From: Roseiarcus sp049509635
Lineage (GTDB): Bacteria > Pseudomonadota > Alphaproteobacteria > Rhizobiales > Beijerinckiaceae
Length of the DNA stretch: 64,000 nucleotides
NCBI GenBank assembly: GCA_049509635.1
Contig: JBEKZS010000001.1
Span: forward strand, 1 to 64,000
Reading direction: 5' to 3'
Under the pieces are notes generated by a model. That model was not told where the DNA came from, did not search any database, and saw only the letters and a list, made by a program, of their open reading frames with translations. Each line of letters starts with the position of its first letter. Position 1 is the first letter of the stretch. Of this stretch, positions 33,800 to 42,257 are shown piece after piece. The position numbers and the translations under genes are program-made.

Positions 33800-34543
33800 A
33801 TGAACCAGCCGGAGGCGCCATTCGACGCGCGCGGCCACGCCAAAAGCCTGCTGCGGACGGCCCGCACCGCCGCGCTGGCCACGATCGATCGCGGATCCGG
33901 CGCGCCGCTGACGACGCTCGTTTCGGTCGCCTCCGATTACGACGGCGCCCCGCTGCTGCTGCTGTCCACGCTTTCGGCGCACACCAAGAATCTCGCCGCG
34001 GACCCCCGCGCCTCCGTCCTGCTGACCAGTCCGCCGGGGCGCGGCGATCCCCTCAACCGCCCGCGACTGACTGTCGGCGGCCCGATCGCGACGCGTGACG
34101 GCGCCGCCGCCCGGGCGCGCTTCATAGCGCGCAATCCGAAATCGAAGCTCTACGCCTCGTTCGGCGACTTTTCGCTGTTCCGGATGGAGATCGAGACGAT
34201 CCATTTCAACGGCGGCTTCGGGCGCGCCGCCCCGCTCGCGCGTTCCGACATCCTGACCGATCTCGCCGGCGCCGACGGCCTGCTCGCGCGCGAGCCTGAA
34301 CTGCTCGAGGAGATCAACACCCGGGGCGCCGGCGTCCTCGCCAGACTCGTGGGCGCCGGGGGCGCAGACCGGTCGCCCCGCTGGCGCGCGATCGGCCTGG
34401 ATCCCGAGGGCCTCGACCTGGCGGCGGGGGCGCGCGCCGCGCGCGTCAGTTTCGCAGCGCCGGCGCCCGACGCGCGCGACTGGCTCGCCGCGCTCGACGC
34501 GCGTCTCGGCGGCCGCCCGTCCAAGCAGACGCTGATGGGTTGA
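33800..34543 (+). CDS. HugZ-family (pyridoxamine 5'-phosphate oxidase-like) protein
   Basis: A 247-residue protein of the PNPOx-like split-barrel fold, HugZ branch. It opens FDARGHAKSLLRTARTAALAT and has LSTLSAHTKNLAADPRASVL, the usual FMN- or haem-binding block, then PRLTVGGPIA. The C-terminal part (about 165-235) has SDILTDLAGADGLLAREPELL and fits the DUF2470-like extension of HugZ. Relatives degrade or bind haem, but the haem-coordinating C-terminal histidine of Helicobacter HugZ is not seen. Start ATG 33800 is preferred over one six codons earlier since the protein then opens MNQPEAPFDARGH. Confidence 0.85.
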   Translation: MNQPEAPFDARGHAKSLLRTARTAALATIDRGSGAPLTTLVSVASDYDGAPLLLLSTLSAHTKNLAADPRASVLLTSPPGRGDPLNRPRLTVGGPIATRDGAAARARFIARNPKSKLYASFGDFSLFRMEIETIHFNGGFGRAAPLARSDILTDLAGADGLLAREPELLEEINTRGAGVLARLVGAGGADRSPRWRAIGLDPEGLDLAAGARAARVSFAAPAPDARDWLAALDARLGGRPSKQTLMG

Positions 34544-35275
34544 CCAGCGGGTCTGCCTTGGCATGCGCCAGGCGCGCTCACGGTTGGTGGATGCAAGGGT
34601 CGAGGCCGTCAAACCGCCTGCAAATCCTTGGTTCCAGCGTCTGCAAAGGGTCATTTGCGTCCTCGAATCGAGCGATATCAACGACCTCATCGGCCCGGCA
34701 TCCCCTGGCGTCGTCCGGGTCAAAGGACGGCGAACGCTTCCGGAATTCTCTCTTTGGAAATTTTTGGAAATCGATTTCCCGCGGTTTCGTGAGATTTCAA
34801 GGGGTTGCGAGTGAAATGAAGCCTCTTCGAGCCTCCCGGGCGCCCCTTTCTTCAACGTCGAAAAGCGCCCTCCGAGGCGGTCTCGCGGTTGGCGACGCTG
34901 GTTCGTTGGTGGCGCCGTTCTTCTGTGCTCCATCGCCGCCGCCGAGGGACGCCGTCGCCGCGGTTCGGGTCGTCGCGTCGGCGGCGCCGGCTCGGCGTCG
35001 AAGTCCCTCTGCCCATTCTGACACCATAGCATCAATTCTGATTTACAGGAAGGATTGTTTTGATTTCGGCCCGCGACCGGCGCGCCGCCCCGAGATCGCG
35101 GCGTCGATGCGGATGTCTGCACCTCCCCCGGCGGACTCGCCGCCCGTCGGCTCGGACCGCCTTCATGCGCCCGCCCGCCGGGTCGACCCGGACCAACGGA
35201 TCCGCTGCGCCGCACGCCGAGCCGGCTTCGGTCGCGCGGGCGCGCTCGCCCATTGGCTGAACCGCGAATCTCCGC
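34544..35275. other. Gene-free stretch with AT-rich islands
   Basis: About 730 bases with no gene I can support between the HugZ-like gene and the lipid cluster. Open frames on both strands have neither codon bias nor familiar sequence. Two AT-rich islands stand out: 34735-34800 (contains a 14-bp palindrome, next entry) and 35015-35065 (CATTCTGACACCATAGCATC and TTTACAGGAAGGATTGTTTTG). TTGTTT at the end could belong to an unrecognised promoter. The GC-rich portion between has repeated GCCGCC and GTCGCG strings. A non-coding RNA is possible. Confidence 0.5.
34753..34779. promoter_or_regulatory. Repeated GGAAA motif with 14-bp palindrome, possible operator
   Basis: Two direct TTTGGAAA copies (34753-34760 and 34763-34770) run into the perfect palindrome GGAAATCGATTTCC (34766-34779). 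Such symmetry in an AT-rich island of a GC-rich genome suggests a protein-binding site. GGAAATTTTTGGAAA (34756-34770) matches, with one mismatch, the reverse complement of 13944-13958. The nearest genes are 200 bases upstream (end of HugZ-like) and 500 downstream. No regulator can be named. Confidence 0.45.
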
Positions 35276-35674
35276 CTAGCGGGTGAATCGCGACCAGCCG
35301 ACGCCCTTGCAGACGATCCCCGCAAACACGCAGCCCCGGGTCGTCAACCGGTCGCCCGCTACGCTCATCTCCATGGAAAAGTAGAGGCGACGCTTGGGAT
35401 CGAACGCCGTCCCGGTCCAATGGGTGGGGTCGACGCGCGCCAGAGTCATGATCAGTCTGTCGCCGACCTTCTCGTCGGCGTCCGGATTCTTCACCCAGGT
35501 GTTGGTCGCGCAGACGGCGTCGCCGCAATAGGCGATCCGCGCCCGCACGAGGCCGTCGTCGCGCGCCCATTCCGCAAAGGCGCCGTTGGCGCCCTCCCCG
35601 GCGCCGGCGGCGCGGGCGCCGCCGAGCGCCAGAGCCAGGCCGGCGGCGACGGTCCGATTTCCGGCCGGCCTCAC
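35276..35674 (-). CDS. DUF2147-like secreted protein
   Basis: A 132-residue protein with an N-terminal hydrophobic signal (NRTVAAGLALALGGARAAGA). The mature part resembles DUF2147, a family of small exported proteins: FAEWARDDGLVRARIAYCGD, then KVGDRLIMTLARVDP and GRFTR-like end. Cysteines 50, 55 and two near the C-terminus (RGCVFAG, IVCKG) could form disulphides. GTG 35674 overlaps the cfa stop (GTGA), so it belongs to the cfa-DUF1365-oxidoreductase transcript as its last gene. No catalytic role is known for the family; a lipid- or envelope-linked role is inferred from context. Confidence 0.8.
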   Translation of the reverse strand: MRPAGNRTVAAGLALALGGARAAGAGEGANGAFAEWARDDGLVRARIAYCGDAVCATNTWVKNPDADEKVGDRLIMTLARVDPTHWTGTAFDPKRRLYFSMEMSVAGDRLTTRGCVFAGIVCKGVGWSRFTR

Positions 35675-36933
35675 CGCGCGGCGGCCTCCGCCTCTCCGGC
35701 GTGGGCGAGCGAATAGATTCCGACGTCGATCGCGCCGGCGCGAAAACCCGCCTCGCAGTAGCACAGGTAGTATTCCCACAACCGCTTGAACGACGGCCCG
35801 AAGCCGAGCTTCTCGATGTCGGGCCAGGCGCCGAGGAAGCGGCGGCGCCATTCGCGCAGCGTCAGCGCGTAGCTCTCGCCGAAATGCTCGGCGCCGGTGA
35901 GCGTCAGTCCCGCCCGTTCGATCGTCTCGACGAGCAGTGTTTTCGAGGGCAGAAAGCCGCCAGGGAATATGTAGCGCTGAATGAAGTCGGGCCGGCGGCA
36001 ATAGTCGGCGAAGCGATCCTCCGCGATCGTGATCGCCTGCAGGACGCACCGGCCGCCCGGTTTCAGCCGGTTCCGGATCGTTTCGAAATAACGCGGCATG
36101 TATTCCCGCCCGACCGCCTCGACCATTTCGACCGAAACGATCCGGTCGAACCGCCCCCGGATGTCGCGATAGTCCTCCAGACGCAGTTCGACCCGGTCGG
36201 CCAGCCCCTTTTCCCGGACGAGCTTGCGCGCGCTGTCGAGCTGGGACGGCGAGATCGTCACGCCGGTGACGCGCGCCGCTCCGCTCTGCGCGATCCTGGT
36301 CGCCAGCCCACCCCAGCCGCAGCCGATCTCCAGCACGCTGTCGTCGCCGCGAATCTGCAGCCGCTCCACGATCCGCTGGAGCTTGGCCTCCTGGGCCTGC
36401 TCGAGCGTCGCGATCGACGGCCCGAACAGGGCGGAGGAATAGATCATGTTCGAGTCGAGCCACAGCCGGTAGAAATCGTTGCCGAGATCGTAATGGGCCT
36501 CGATGTTGCGCCGGCTGCCGCGGCGGGTATTGGCCCGCGAGCGATGGGCGAGCCAGTTGAACGCCCGGAACGGGATCGACCCTTCGATGGCGTCCATGAA
36601 GCGCACGCCGTTGAGCGCGGCCAGTTCGAACACCGCGGTCAGGTCGGGGCTCGACCAGTCGCCGTCGAGATAGGAAGTCGCAAGACCGACGTCGCCCCCG
36701 AGAACGAAACGGCGGAGCGCCCGCCAATTGTTGAGCCTCACCTCTGCGCGCGGGCCTGGGCCGGCGCCGAATCGCTCGATCCGGGCGCCCGAGGGCAGCT
36801 CGATGACGAGGCCGCCCGATTCGATCAGCGACAGCGCCTTTCCCAACGCAAAAGATACAAATCCCGGCCATCGATCGCCGACCCGAGACCTTACCCCCGC
36901 AGCGGCATCGACGGATGCTGGCGGCAACGCCAT
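35671..36933 (-). CDS. Cyclopropane-fatty-acyl-phospholipid synthase family methyltransferase
   Basis: A 420-residue SAM-dependent enzyme that methylates unsaturated acyl chains of membrane phospholipids. Family blocks are RRNIEAHYDLGNDFYRLWLD, MIYSSALFG, SAM-binding VLEIGCGWGGLATRIAQSG, GVTISPSQLDSARKLV, FDRIVSVEMVEAVGREYM, and FIQRYIFPGGFLPSKTLL. The cyclopropane-forming bicarbonate glutamate region and histidine are broadly present. I start at ATG 36933, since AGGAG lies seven bases upstream; GTG 36948 overlaps DUF1365 and is the alternative. Context (DUF1365, FAD oxidoreductase) raises the possibility of furan or branched-chain fatty-acid formation instead of plain cyclopropanation. Confidence 0.93.
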   Translation of the reverse strand: MALPPASVDAAAGVRSRVGDRWPGFVSFALGKALSLIESGGLVIELPSGARIERFGAGPGPRAEVRLNNWRALRRFVLGGDVGLATSYLDGDWSSPDLTAVFELAALNGVRFMDAIEGSIPFRAFNWLAHRSRANTRRGSRRNIEAHYDLGNDFYRLWLDSNMIYSSALFGPSIATLEQAQEAKLQRIVERLQIRGDDSVLEIGCGWGGLATRIAQSGAARVTGVTISPSQLDSARKLVREKGLADRVELRLEDYRDIRGRFDRIVSVEMVEAVGREYMPRYFETIRNRLKPGGRCVLQAITIAEDRFADYCRRPDFIQRYIFPGGFLPSKTLLVETIERAGLTLTGAEHFGESYALTLREWRRRFLGAWPDIEKLGFGPSFKRLWEYYLCYCEAGFRAGAIDVGIYSLAHAGEAEAAAR

Positions 36934-36944
36934 TTGCTCACTCC

Positions 36945-37730
36945 TCACTGGTGATTCCGCCGCGGCGCCAGCGTCACGGACCGCTCCGGCGGCGGCGGCC
37001 GGACCTGCAGGCGCATGCCCTTCAACCAGAGGGCCAGCGCCTCGAGATGAATCCCAAGGACGACCTTCAGCGTCAGCAGGGGATGGCTGAAGAAGACCCT
37101 GGCGAGCGCGGCGTCGGTCAATTCGACGCGCGCCTGGGTCTGGGTCGCGGTCAGCATGACGCCGTCGCGGTCGCGCTCGACGACGGCGATCGACACGGTC
37201 TCGCCCGGCGGATGCACCGCGAAGTCGTAGGTCATGTCCATCGCCATGAACGGCGAGACGAAGAATTCCTTGGCGCAGGACTGACGCACTGGGGTCTGCC
37301 CATCGGGCTCGACGGGGATGAAATAGCTGTGCCGCTGTCCGAAGGTGTTGTTGACCTCATAGAGGATCGCGCGGAGCCCGCCCGCGCGGTCATGGCAGAA
37401 ATAGACGCTGATCGGATTGAAGACGTAGCCGAGAATGCGCGGCATGGTCAGCAGGCGGATCGGTCCGCCGTCGAGACCCAATCCGGCCTCGCGCGCGCAG
37501 GCCTCGACCCAGTCGCGCAGGGGCGTCGAGCCGGAGCCGTGGTCCCGATCGTAGAAGCTGAACAGATTGACCCTGTTGTGCGAGAACAGGCGCAGCCGGC
37601 GGTCCAGCGCCGGCAGTTCGTCGAGATCGATCAGCAGGGCGAAGGTCCGGTAGCGCAGCGCATGCCGCCGCGGGCGCAGGCGACGATGCGCGACCCGACC
37701 GACATAGAGACCCGACCGCGTTGCGCTCAT
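36945..37730 (-). CDS. DUF1365 protein
   Basis: A 261-residue protein of DUF1365 (COG3496), found throughout Proteobacteria next to Cfa and an FAD oxidoreductase. Conserved blocks: LYVGRVAHRRLRPRRHALRY, FSFYDRDHG, LLTMPRILGYVFNPISVYFC, AILYEVNNTFGQRHSYF, AKEFFVSPFMAMDMTYDF. Function is not established; in Rhodobacter it neighbours the RpoE-controlled furan-fatty-acid gene. It overlaps the oxidoreductase gene by four bases upstream and abuts cfa downstream, so the three form one transcript. Confidence 0.92.
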   Translation of the reverse strand: MSATRSGLYVGRVAHRRLRPRRHALRYRTFALLIDLDELPALDRRLRLFSHNRVNLFSFYDRDHGSGSTPLRDWVEACAREAGLGLDGGPIRLLTMPRILGYVFNPISVYFCHDRAGGLRAILYEVNNTFGQRHSYFIPVEPDGQTPVRQSCAKEFFVSPFMAMDMTYDFAVHPPGETVSIAVVERDRDGVMLTATQTQARVELTDAALARVFFSHPLLTLKVVLGIHLEALALWLKGMRLQVRPPPPERSVTLAPRRNHQ

Positions 37731-39091
37731 GACGCCGGGACGCTCGCGGCGCGCGCCGGGGCCGCGATCCTGATCCGGCCCGATTCGGCCGCGACGCGCC
37801 AGGGCCGGCGAACGCCTCCCAGCGCCTCGGCGACCGCCAGCCCGGCCTGCAGCCCGTCCTCATGAAACCCCGAGCCGAAATAGGCGCCGCAGAACCACAC
37901 TCCGCCGCGACCCTGCAGCGACCAGAGTTGCTCCTGGGCGGCGATGGCGCCGGCGTCGAAGATCGGGTGTTCGACGATTTGGCGCCGGATGACGAGGTCG
38001 GCGCGCGGTTGGACGATCGGATTGAGCGAGACGAACCGCGGCGTCGCCTCGGGAATGGACTGCAGCCGGTTCATCCAATAGGTGACGCAAACCGGCGCGG
38101 ACGGATCGGCGCGGTCGGCCGAATAGTTCCAGCTCGACCAGATCTTGCGGCGGCGCGGCATCAGCGCCTCGTCCTCGTGGAGGACCGACTCGTTGCGGCT
38201 GTAGCCGAATGCGCCGAGCAGCCGCTGTTCGGCCGCCGTGGGTTGGTCGAGCATGGCGAGCGCCTGGTCCGCATGGGCGGCGATGACGACCTGGTCGAAG
38301 GGTTCCGCGCCGCCGCGCGCCGTCTCCACGACCACGCCGTCGGCCCCGCGGCGGATCGCGCGCACCGGATCGCCCAGCCGCAGGCGATCGGCGAACGGCG
38401 CGCAAAGAGCCTCGACGTAGACCCGCGCGCCGCCCTCGACGGTGCGCCACGCCGGCCGTTCCCTGATCTGGAGAAGGCCATGGTTCTTGCAGAAGCCCAC
38501 GAAGGCGGCGGCCGGATAGTCGGCGACCTTCCTGGCGGGCAGCGACCACACGGCCGCGGCCATCGGAAACAGGTGGTCCTGCCGGAACGCCTCGCCGTAT
38601 CCTTTCGCGTCGAGATAATCGCCGAGCGTGGCGCCGCCCAGCCGCGCGACGTCGCGCGGCGCGTCGCGGTAGAAGCGCAGGATGTCGCGCAGCATCGACC
38701 AGAACCGGGGATTCACGATGTTGCGTTTCTGCGCGAACAGGCCGGCGAGGTCGTTGCCGGAATATTCGAGTTCGCCCCCGTCGAGCGAGACCGAGAAGCT
38801 CATTTCGGACGGCTTGGTCGGCGTTCCCAGATGCGCGAACAGCGCCGTGAGATTGGGGTAGGTCGCCTCGTTGTAGACGATGAAACCGGTGTCCACCGGC
38901 GTCGGCCCGGCGGCGGAGCGGGTCTCGACGGTATGGCTGTGGCCGCCCGGCCTCGCCTCGGCCTCGAAGGCCGTCACTTCGTGCCGCCGGCTCAGCAGCC
39001 AGGCGGCCGCGAGCCCGGAAACGCCCGTCCCGACCACCGCGATACGCATACGCCCGCCCGCCCTCGGCGAAGCGGTCACGTCGAAAAACAT
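37727..39091 (-). CDS. FAD-dependent amine-oxidase-like protein (UfaO/desaturase-like)
   Basis: A 454-residue flavoprotein. The FAD-binding Rossmann motif VVGTGVSGLAAAWLLSRRHE begins near residue 19, followed by AFEAEARPGGHSHTVETR, and PVDTGFIVYNEATYPNL, which mark the NAD(P)-binding amine-oxidase/phytoene-desaturase-like group. It ends with a C-terminal FAD-cap motif, GVWFCGAYFGSGFHEDGLQAG. Rhodobacter UfaO, needed for furan fatty acid synthesis, is of this family and lies next to DUF1365. The start may be ATG 39091 (GGGGGG five bases upstream) or ATG 39049, which opens MRIAVVGTGVSG. First gene of the minus-strand lipid operon. Confidence 0.88.
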   Translation of the reverse strand: MFFDVTASPRAGGRMRIAVVGTGVSGLAAAWLLSRRHEVTAFEAEARPGGHSHTVETRSAAGPTPVDTGFIVYNEATYPNLTALFAHLGTPTKPSEMSFSVSLDGGELEYSGNDLAGLFAQKRNIVNPRFWSMLRDILRFYRDAPRDVARLGGATLGDYLDAKGYGEAFRQDHLFPMAAAVWSLPARKVADYPAAAFVGFCKNHGLLQIRERPAWRTVEGGARVYVEALCAPFADRLRLGDPVRAIRRGADGVVVETARGGAEPFDQVVIAAHADQALAMLDQPTAAEQRLLGAFGYSRNESVLHEDEALMPRRRKIWSSWNYSADRADPSAPVCVTYWMNRLQSIPEATPRFVSLNPIVQPRADLVIRRQIVEHPIFDAGAIAAQEQLWSLQGRGGVWFCGAYFGSGFHEDGLQAGLAVAEALGGVRRPWRVAAESGRIRIAAPARAASVPAS

Positions 39092-39403
39092 TTCAGCCCC
39101 CCAAACCGCCTGGCGTCCCGGGGGCCGCAGACGATGCTCCTTCACCCTATACGTAGCGAATCGGATTTGGGTTGAAAATTCTTTTTGTCTCTGTCGAATC
39201 AATCGATTCGCCCCGCCCCGCCGCCTCGTCGCCGGCCCGGCCGAGCAATTGTCGGCCGCGGCTGCATCCCGGGCGCTCCCGGCGCGTATCGGGGACGGGA
39301 CGCGATCCCGGCCGGTCCGGCCGGCCGCGGATTCGATCGAGGCCATTGTCGGCGTCGGCGCGGCGGTGTTATCGGCTCGGCTTGAACCCTGAACGGAGGC
39401 TTC
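39092..39403. promoter_or_regulatory. Divergent promoter region of the lipid cluster
   Basis: This 312-base gap separates the minus-strand operon (oxidoreductase-DUF1365-cfa-DUF2147) from the plus-strand operon (DUF1295-methyltransferase). The part at 39140-39215 is AT-rich (TTTGGGTTGAAAATTCTTTTTGTCT), the rest GC-rich. Facing left, CTACGTATAGGG could hold a weak -10 (TATAGG); its -35 is poor, so an alternative sigma factor may be used. No gene is seen. Confidence 0.45.
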
Positions 39404-40228
39404 ATGATCATCCTGGCGCTGGTCGCAGCGGCGCTCGCTCTCGCGCTGATCATGGCCGGGGCGTGGCTGGTTCAGCGGCGCACCGGCAAATCGGGCTGGG
39501 TCGACACGATCTGGACCTTCGCCGTCGGCCTCGTCGGCGCCGGGCTCGCGCTGGCGCCGATCGACCGGGGGCTCTCGGGCCGCCAGGGGCTCGTGGCCGC
39601 GCTGGCGTTCGCCTGGTCCGTGCGCCTCGGGCTGCACATCCTGGCCCGCACGCGCGCGGGCGGCGACGACCCGCGCTACCGGGCCCTCGCCGACCAATGG
39701 GGCTCGGACGCCCCGCGCCGCATGTTCTGGTTTCTGCAGGTTCAGGCGATCTGCGCGTTGCTCCTGGTCGCGTCGATTTTCGTCGCCGCGCGCAACCCGG
39801 CCGCCTTCCCCAATTCAGGCGATTTCCTGGGCGCGGCGACGCTCGTCGTGGCTATCGTCGGCGAGGCGATCGCCGATCGCCAATTGCGGCGATTCGCCGC
39901 GGGGCCCGGCGCCCGGGGCCGCGTCTGCGACGTCGGCCTGTGGAGCGTGTCGCGACACCCGAATTATTTCTTCGAATGGCTGGGCTGGATCGCCTATCCG
40001 GTGATCGCGGTCGGGCTTCCCGCGGCCAATGCGATCGGCCTGGCGGCCGTGGTCGGCCCGATCTTGATGTATTGGCTGCTCGTCCACGTGTCCGGCGTCC
40101 CGCCGCTCGAGGCGCATATGGAGCGCTCGCGCGGCGCCGCGTTCCGCGCCTATCAGCGGCGCGTCAACGTCTTCTTCCCCGGGCCGCCGCGTGACGCGGC
40201 GCCGGTCGAGCGCGGCCAGCGGCCATGA
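39404..40228 (+). CDS. DUF1295 membrane protein (steroid 5-alpha-reductase-like)
   Basis: A 274-residue integral membrane protein of the DUF1295/steroid-reductase-like family. About six hydrophobic segments; the family's C-terminal motif SRHPNYFFEWLGWIAYP is present, and GPILMYWLLVHVSGVPPLEA follows. Such proteins reduce conjugated double bonds in lipids; the real substrate is unknown. It overlaps the next methyltransferase gene by four bases (ATGA). DUF1295 occurs with Cfa-family enzymes in many bacteria, which points to a shared lipid-remodelling pathway. Confidence 0.9.
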   Translation: MIILALVAAALALALIMAGAWLVQRRTGKSGWVDTIWTFAVGLVGAGLALAPIDRGLSGRQGLVAALAFAWSVRLGLHILARTRAGGDDPRYRALADQWGSDAPRRMFWFLQVQAICALLLVASIFVAARNPAAFPNSGDFLGAATLVVAIVGEAIADRQLRRFAAGPGARGRVCDVGLWSVSRHPNYFFEWLGWIAYPVIAVGLPAANAIGLAAVVGPILMYWLLVHVSGVPPLEAHMERSRGAAFRAYQRRVNVFFPGPPRDAAPVERGQRP

Positions 40229-41256
40229 ATTTCATCGCCGGCGCGATCAGCGCGGCCGAGCGGGCGCCGCTGCCCGACGGCCTGACGCGCGCCGGGATCG
40301 GCTGGCTCGTCGCGCGATCGCGACGGCGGCTCGCCGCGTCGTCGCCGGGCGACGGACGGTTCGCCGGCCAGATGGCCGCGCGCGACATCGCCGAATACGC
40401 GCGGGAGGCGAACGCCCAGCACTACGAGCTTCCCGCGACATTTTTTGCCCTCACCCTCGGGCCGCGCAGGAAATATTCCTGCTGCCTATACGACGACGGG
40501 GCGCGCGATCTCGCCGAAGCCGAACTCGCCGCGCTGGAGACGACGGTCCGGCGCGCCGATCTGCGCGACGGGCAGAGGATTCTCGAGCTCGGCTGCGGCT
40601 GGGGCTCGCTCTCGCTGTTCATGGCCGAGCGCTATCCGCGCGCGCGCATACTCGCCGTGTCCAACTCGGCGAGCCAGCGCGCCTTCATCGAGGACGAGGC
40701 GGCCCGGCGCAACCTGGCCAACCTGCAGGCGGTCACCGCCGACATGAACGATTTTTCCACCTCGGAGCAGTTCGACCGCGTGATTTCGGTGGAAATGTTC
40801 GAGCATATGGCCAATTGGCGCGCGCTGCTGACGCGGGTCCGCTCCTGGCTGGCGCCGAACGGCGCGCTGTTCCTCCATGTCTTCACTCATCGCACGGGGT
40901 CGTACCGGTTCGATCATACTGATCCCAGCGACTGGATCGGCCGGCATTTCTTCACCGGCGGCTTGATGCCGAGCCATGGCCTCATCCGGCAATTCCCCGA
41001 TCTGTTGGCGGTGGAGCAGGAGTGGCGGTGGAGCGGGGTGAACTATCAGCGGACGGCGCTCGACTGGCTCGCCAATTTCGACGCCCGCCGCGATGCGATC
41101 GACGCGATCCTGCGCGACGTCTACGGCGCGCGCGCCGGGCTCTGGCGCCGCCGCTGGCGGCTGTTCTTTCTCGCCACCGCGGGACTGTTCGGCGACCAGG
41201 CGGGCGCCGAATGGGGCGTCAGTCACTACCGGCTGCGGCCGTCGCCCGATGGATGA
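40225..41256 (+). CDS. Second cyclopropane-synthase-family methyltransferase
   Basis: A 343-residue SAM-dependent methyltransferase, shorter at its N-terminus than the cfa at 35.7 kb. SAM-binding motif ILELGCGWGSLSLFMAERYP, VSNSASQRAFIEDEA, FDRVISVEMFEHMANW, and HVFTHRTGSYRF are present. The typical YDLGN motif is replaced by AQHYELPATFFALTLG, so substrate recognition probably differs. It is coupled to DUF1295 upstream and overlaps the next gene by eight bases. It may methylate a modified fatty acid made by the first enzyme, but that is inference. Confidence 0.88.
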   Translation: MNFIAGAISAAERAPLPDGLTRAGIGWLVARSRRRLAASSPGDGRFAGQMAARDIAEYAREANAQHYELPATFFALTLGPRRKYSCCLYDDGARDLAEAELAALETTVRRADLRDGQRILELGCGWGSLSLFMAERYPRARILAVSNSASQRAFIEDEAARRNLANLQAVTADMNDFSTSEQFDRVISVEMFEHMANWRALLTRVRSWLAPNGALFLHVFTHRTGSYRFDHTDPSDWIGRHFFTGGLMPSHGLIRQFPDLLAVEQEWRWSGVNYQRTALDWLANFDARRDAIDAILRDVYGARAGLWRRRWRLFFLATAGLFGDQAGAEWGVSHYRLRPSPDG

Positions 41257-41821
41257 AATCAAGCGGCTGATCGGCGCCATCGCCGCCTATTCCCGGTCGG
41301 ACGACCCGCTGGCGTCGGCGACCAACCTGATCGCGCTGTGCGTGGTCGGCAACCAGCCGTTCTATCCCCTGTATGTCTGGTGGGTCGTCGGCGACGACGG
41401 CCACGCGTCGTTCCTGACATTCCTTTCGACGCCGTTCTTCCTCGCGATCCCGGCGGTGGCGCGCCGGTCCTCGCTCGCCGGACGCGCGATGCTGCCGATC
41501 GTCGGCGTCGCCAACACGGTCCTCAGCATCAAGGCGTTCGGCTACGATTCGGGGGTCGCGCTGTTCCTCGGGCCGTGCGCGATGATCGCCGGCATGGCGC
41601 TGCGCGCCTCGGAGCGGTCGGCGTTGCTCGCCACGCTCGGGCTGGCGTTCGCCGCCTTGGCGCTGCACGATTGGCTCGGCGCGCCGGTCCACCTGTTCTC
41701 CGCCGAGGCCTATCGGCGCTTCGTCTCGCTCAACGCCTGGAGCGTGGCCGGCCTGACCGCGTTCACGGCGCTGCAATTTTCCGGCGCGCTTGCCGAGTCC
41801 GCCCGGCGCCGGGAACGCTAG
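41249..41821 (+). CDS. Unrecognised integral membrane protein of the lipid cluster
   Basis: A 190-residue hydrophobic protein with five or six probable membrane segments (LIALCVVGNQPFYPLYVWW, FFLAIPAVARRSSLAG, AMLPIVGVANTVLS, LATLGLAFAALALHDW, SVAGLTAFTALQF). I do not recognise the family. It begins MDEIKRLIGAIAAYSRSDDP and contains conserved-looking aromatic residues in the first segment. The ATG overlaps the methyltransferase gene by eight bases, making translational coupling likely and suggesting it serves the same pathway. Its downstream neighbour DUF2177 runs convergently 19 bases away. Confidence 0.75.
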   Translation: MDEIKRLIGAIAAYSRSDDPLASATNLIALCVVGNQPFYPLYVWWVVGDDGHASFLTFLSTPFFLAIPAVARRSSLAGRAMLPIVGVANTVLSIKAFGYDSGVALFLGPCAMIAGMALRASERSALLATLGLAFAALALHDWLGAPVHLFSAEAYRRFVSLNAWSVAGLTAFTALQFSGALAESARRRER

Positions 41822-41840
41822 CGGTGGGCGAAGCGAAATC

Positions 41841-42257
41841 CTATTTGGCGAGCGTGGCGGCGGCGAGATAGCCGGCGGTCGCGGAAGTGGCGGTGATGAA
41901 GCAGCCCCAGGCCATGTCGGCCAGGGTGAGGACGACCGGCCAGGTCTTCAGGGTCGCCTGATTGGTGAGGTCGTAGGTCCCGAAGGCGATCAGCCCCAGA
42001 GCCGCGCCCGAGACCAGGGCGGTGGTCCAGCGTCCGGTTCCCAGCGCCGGGTGGATCGCGAAGATCAGGATGCCGAACATGTAGAGAACGTAGAATGCGG
42101 CGGCGGGGGCCAGCCTGAATCCATCGTGCATGAGGTCCCCGATCAGGGGACGATAGAGGGCGTTGGCGGTCAGCGTCAGCCAGATCGCGTCGAGGCCGAG
42201 CATGACGAGCGCAGCGGCGGCATAGCCGAGCAGATGGGCGCTCAAATTCGTTGACAT
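41841..42257 (-). CDS. DUF2177 membrane protein
   Basis: A 138-residue membrane protein with four helices, matching DUF2177: LLGYAAAALVMLGLDAIWL, PLIGDLMHDGFRLAPAAAFY, YMFGILIFAIHPAL, FGTYDLTNQATLKTWP and DMAWGCFITATSATAGY. The YDLTNxATLxxWP block is typical. Members cluster with Cfa, DUF1295 and FAD oxidoreductase in many genomes, and are of unknown function. I start at ATG 42257 with GGGA eight bases upstream; ATG 42266 is possible. Confidence 0.88.
   Translation of the reverse strand: MSTNLSAHLLGYAAAALVMLGLDAIWLTLTANALYRPLIGDLMHDGFRLAPAAAFYVLYMFGILIFAIHPALGTGRWTTALVSGAALGLIAFGTYDLTNQATLKTWPVVLTLADMAWGCFITATSATAGYLAAATLAK

Noticed and set aside
34540..35286. A 248-codon open frame over the gene-free region
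   Set aside because: Arginine/serine/alanine-rich with no codon bias or motif; it also overlaps two unrelated AT islands.
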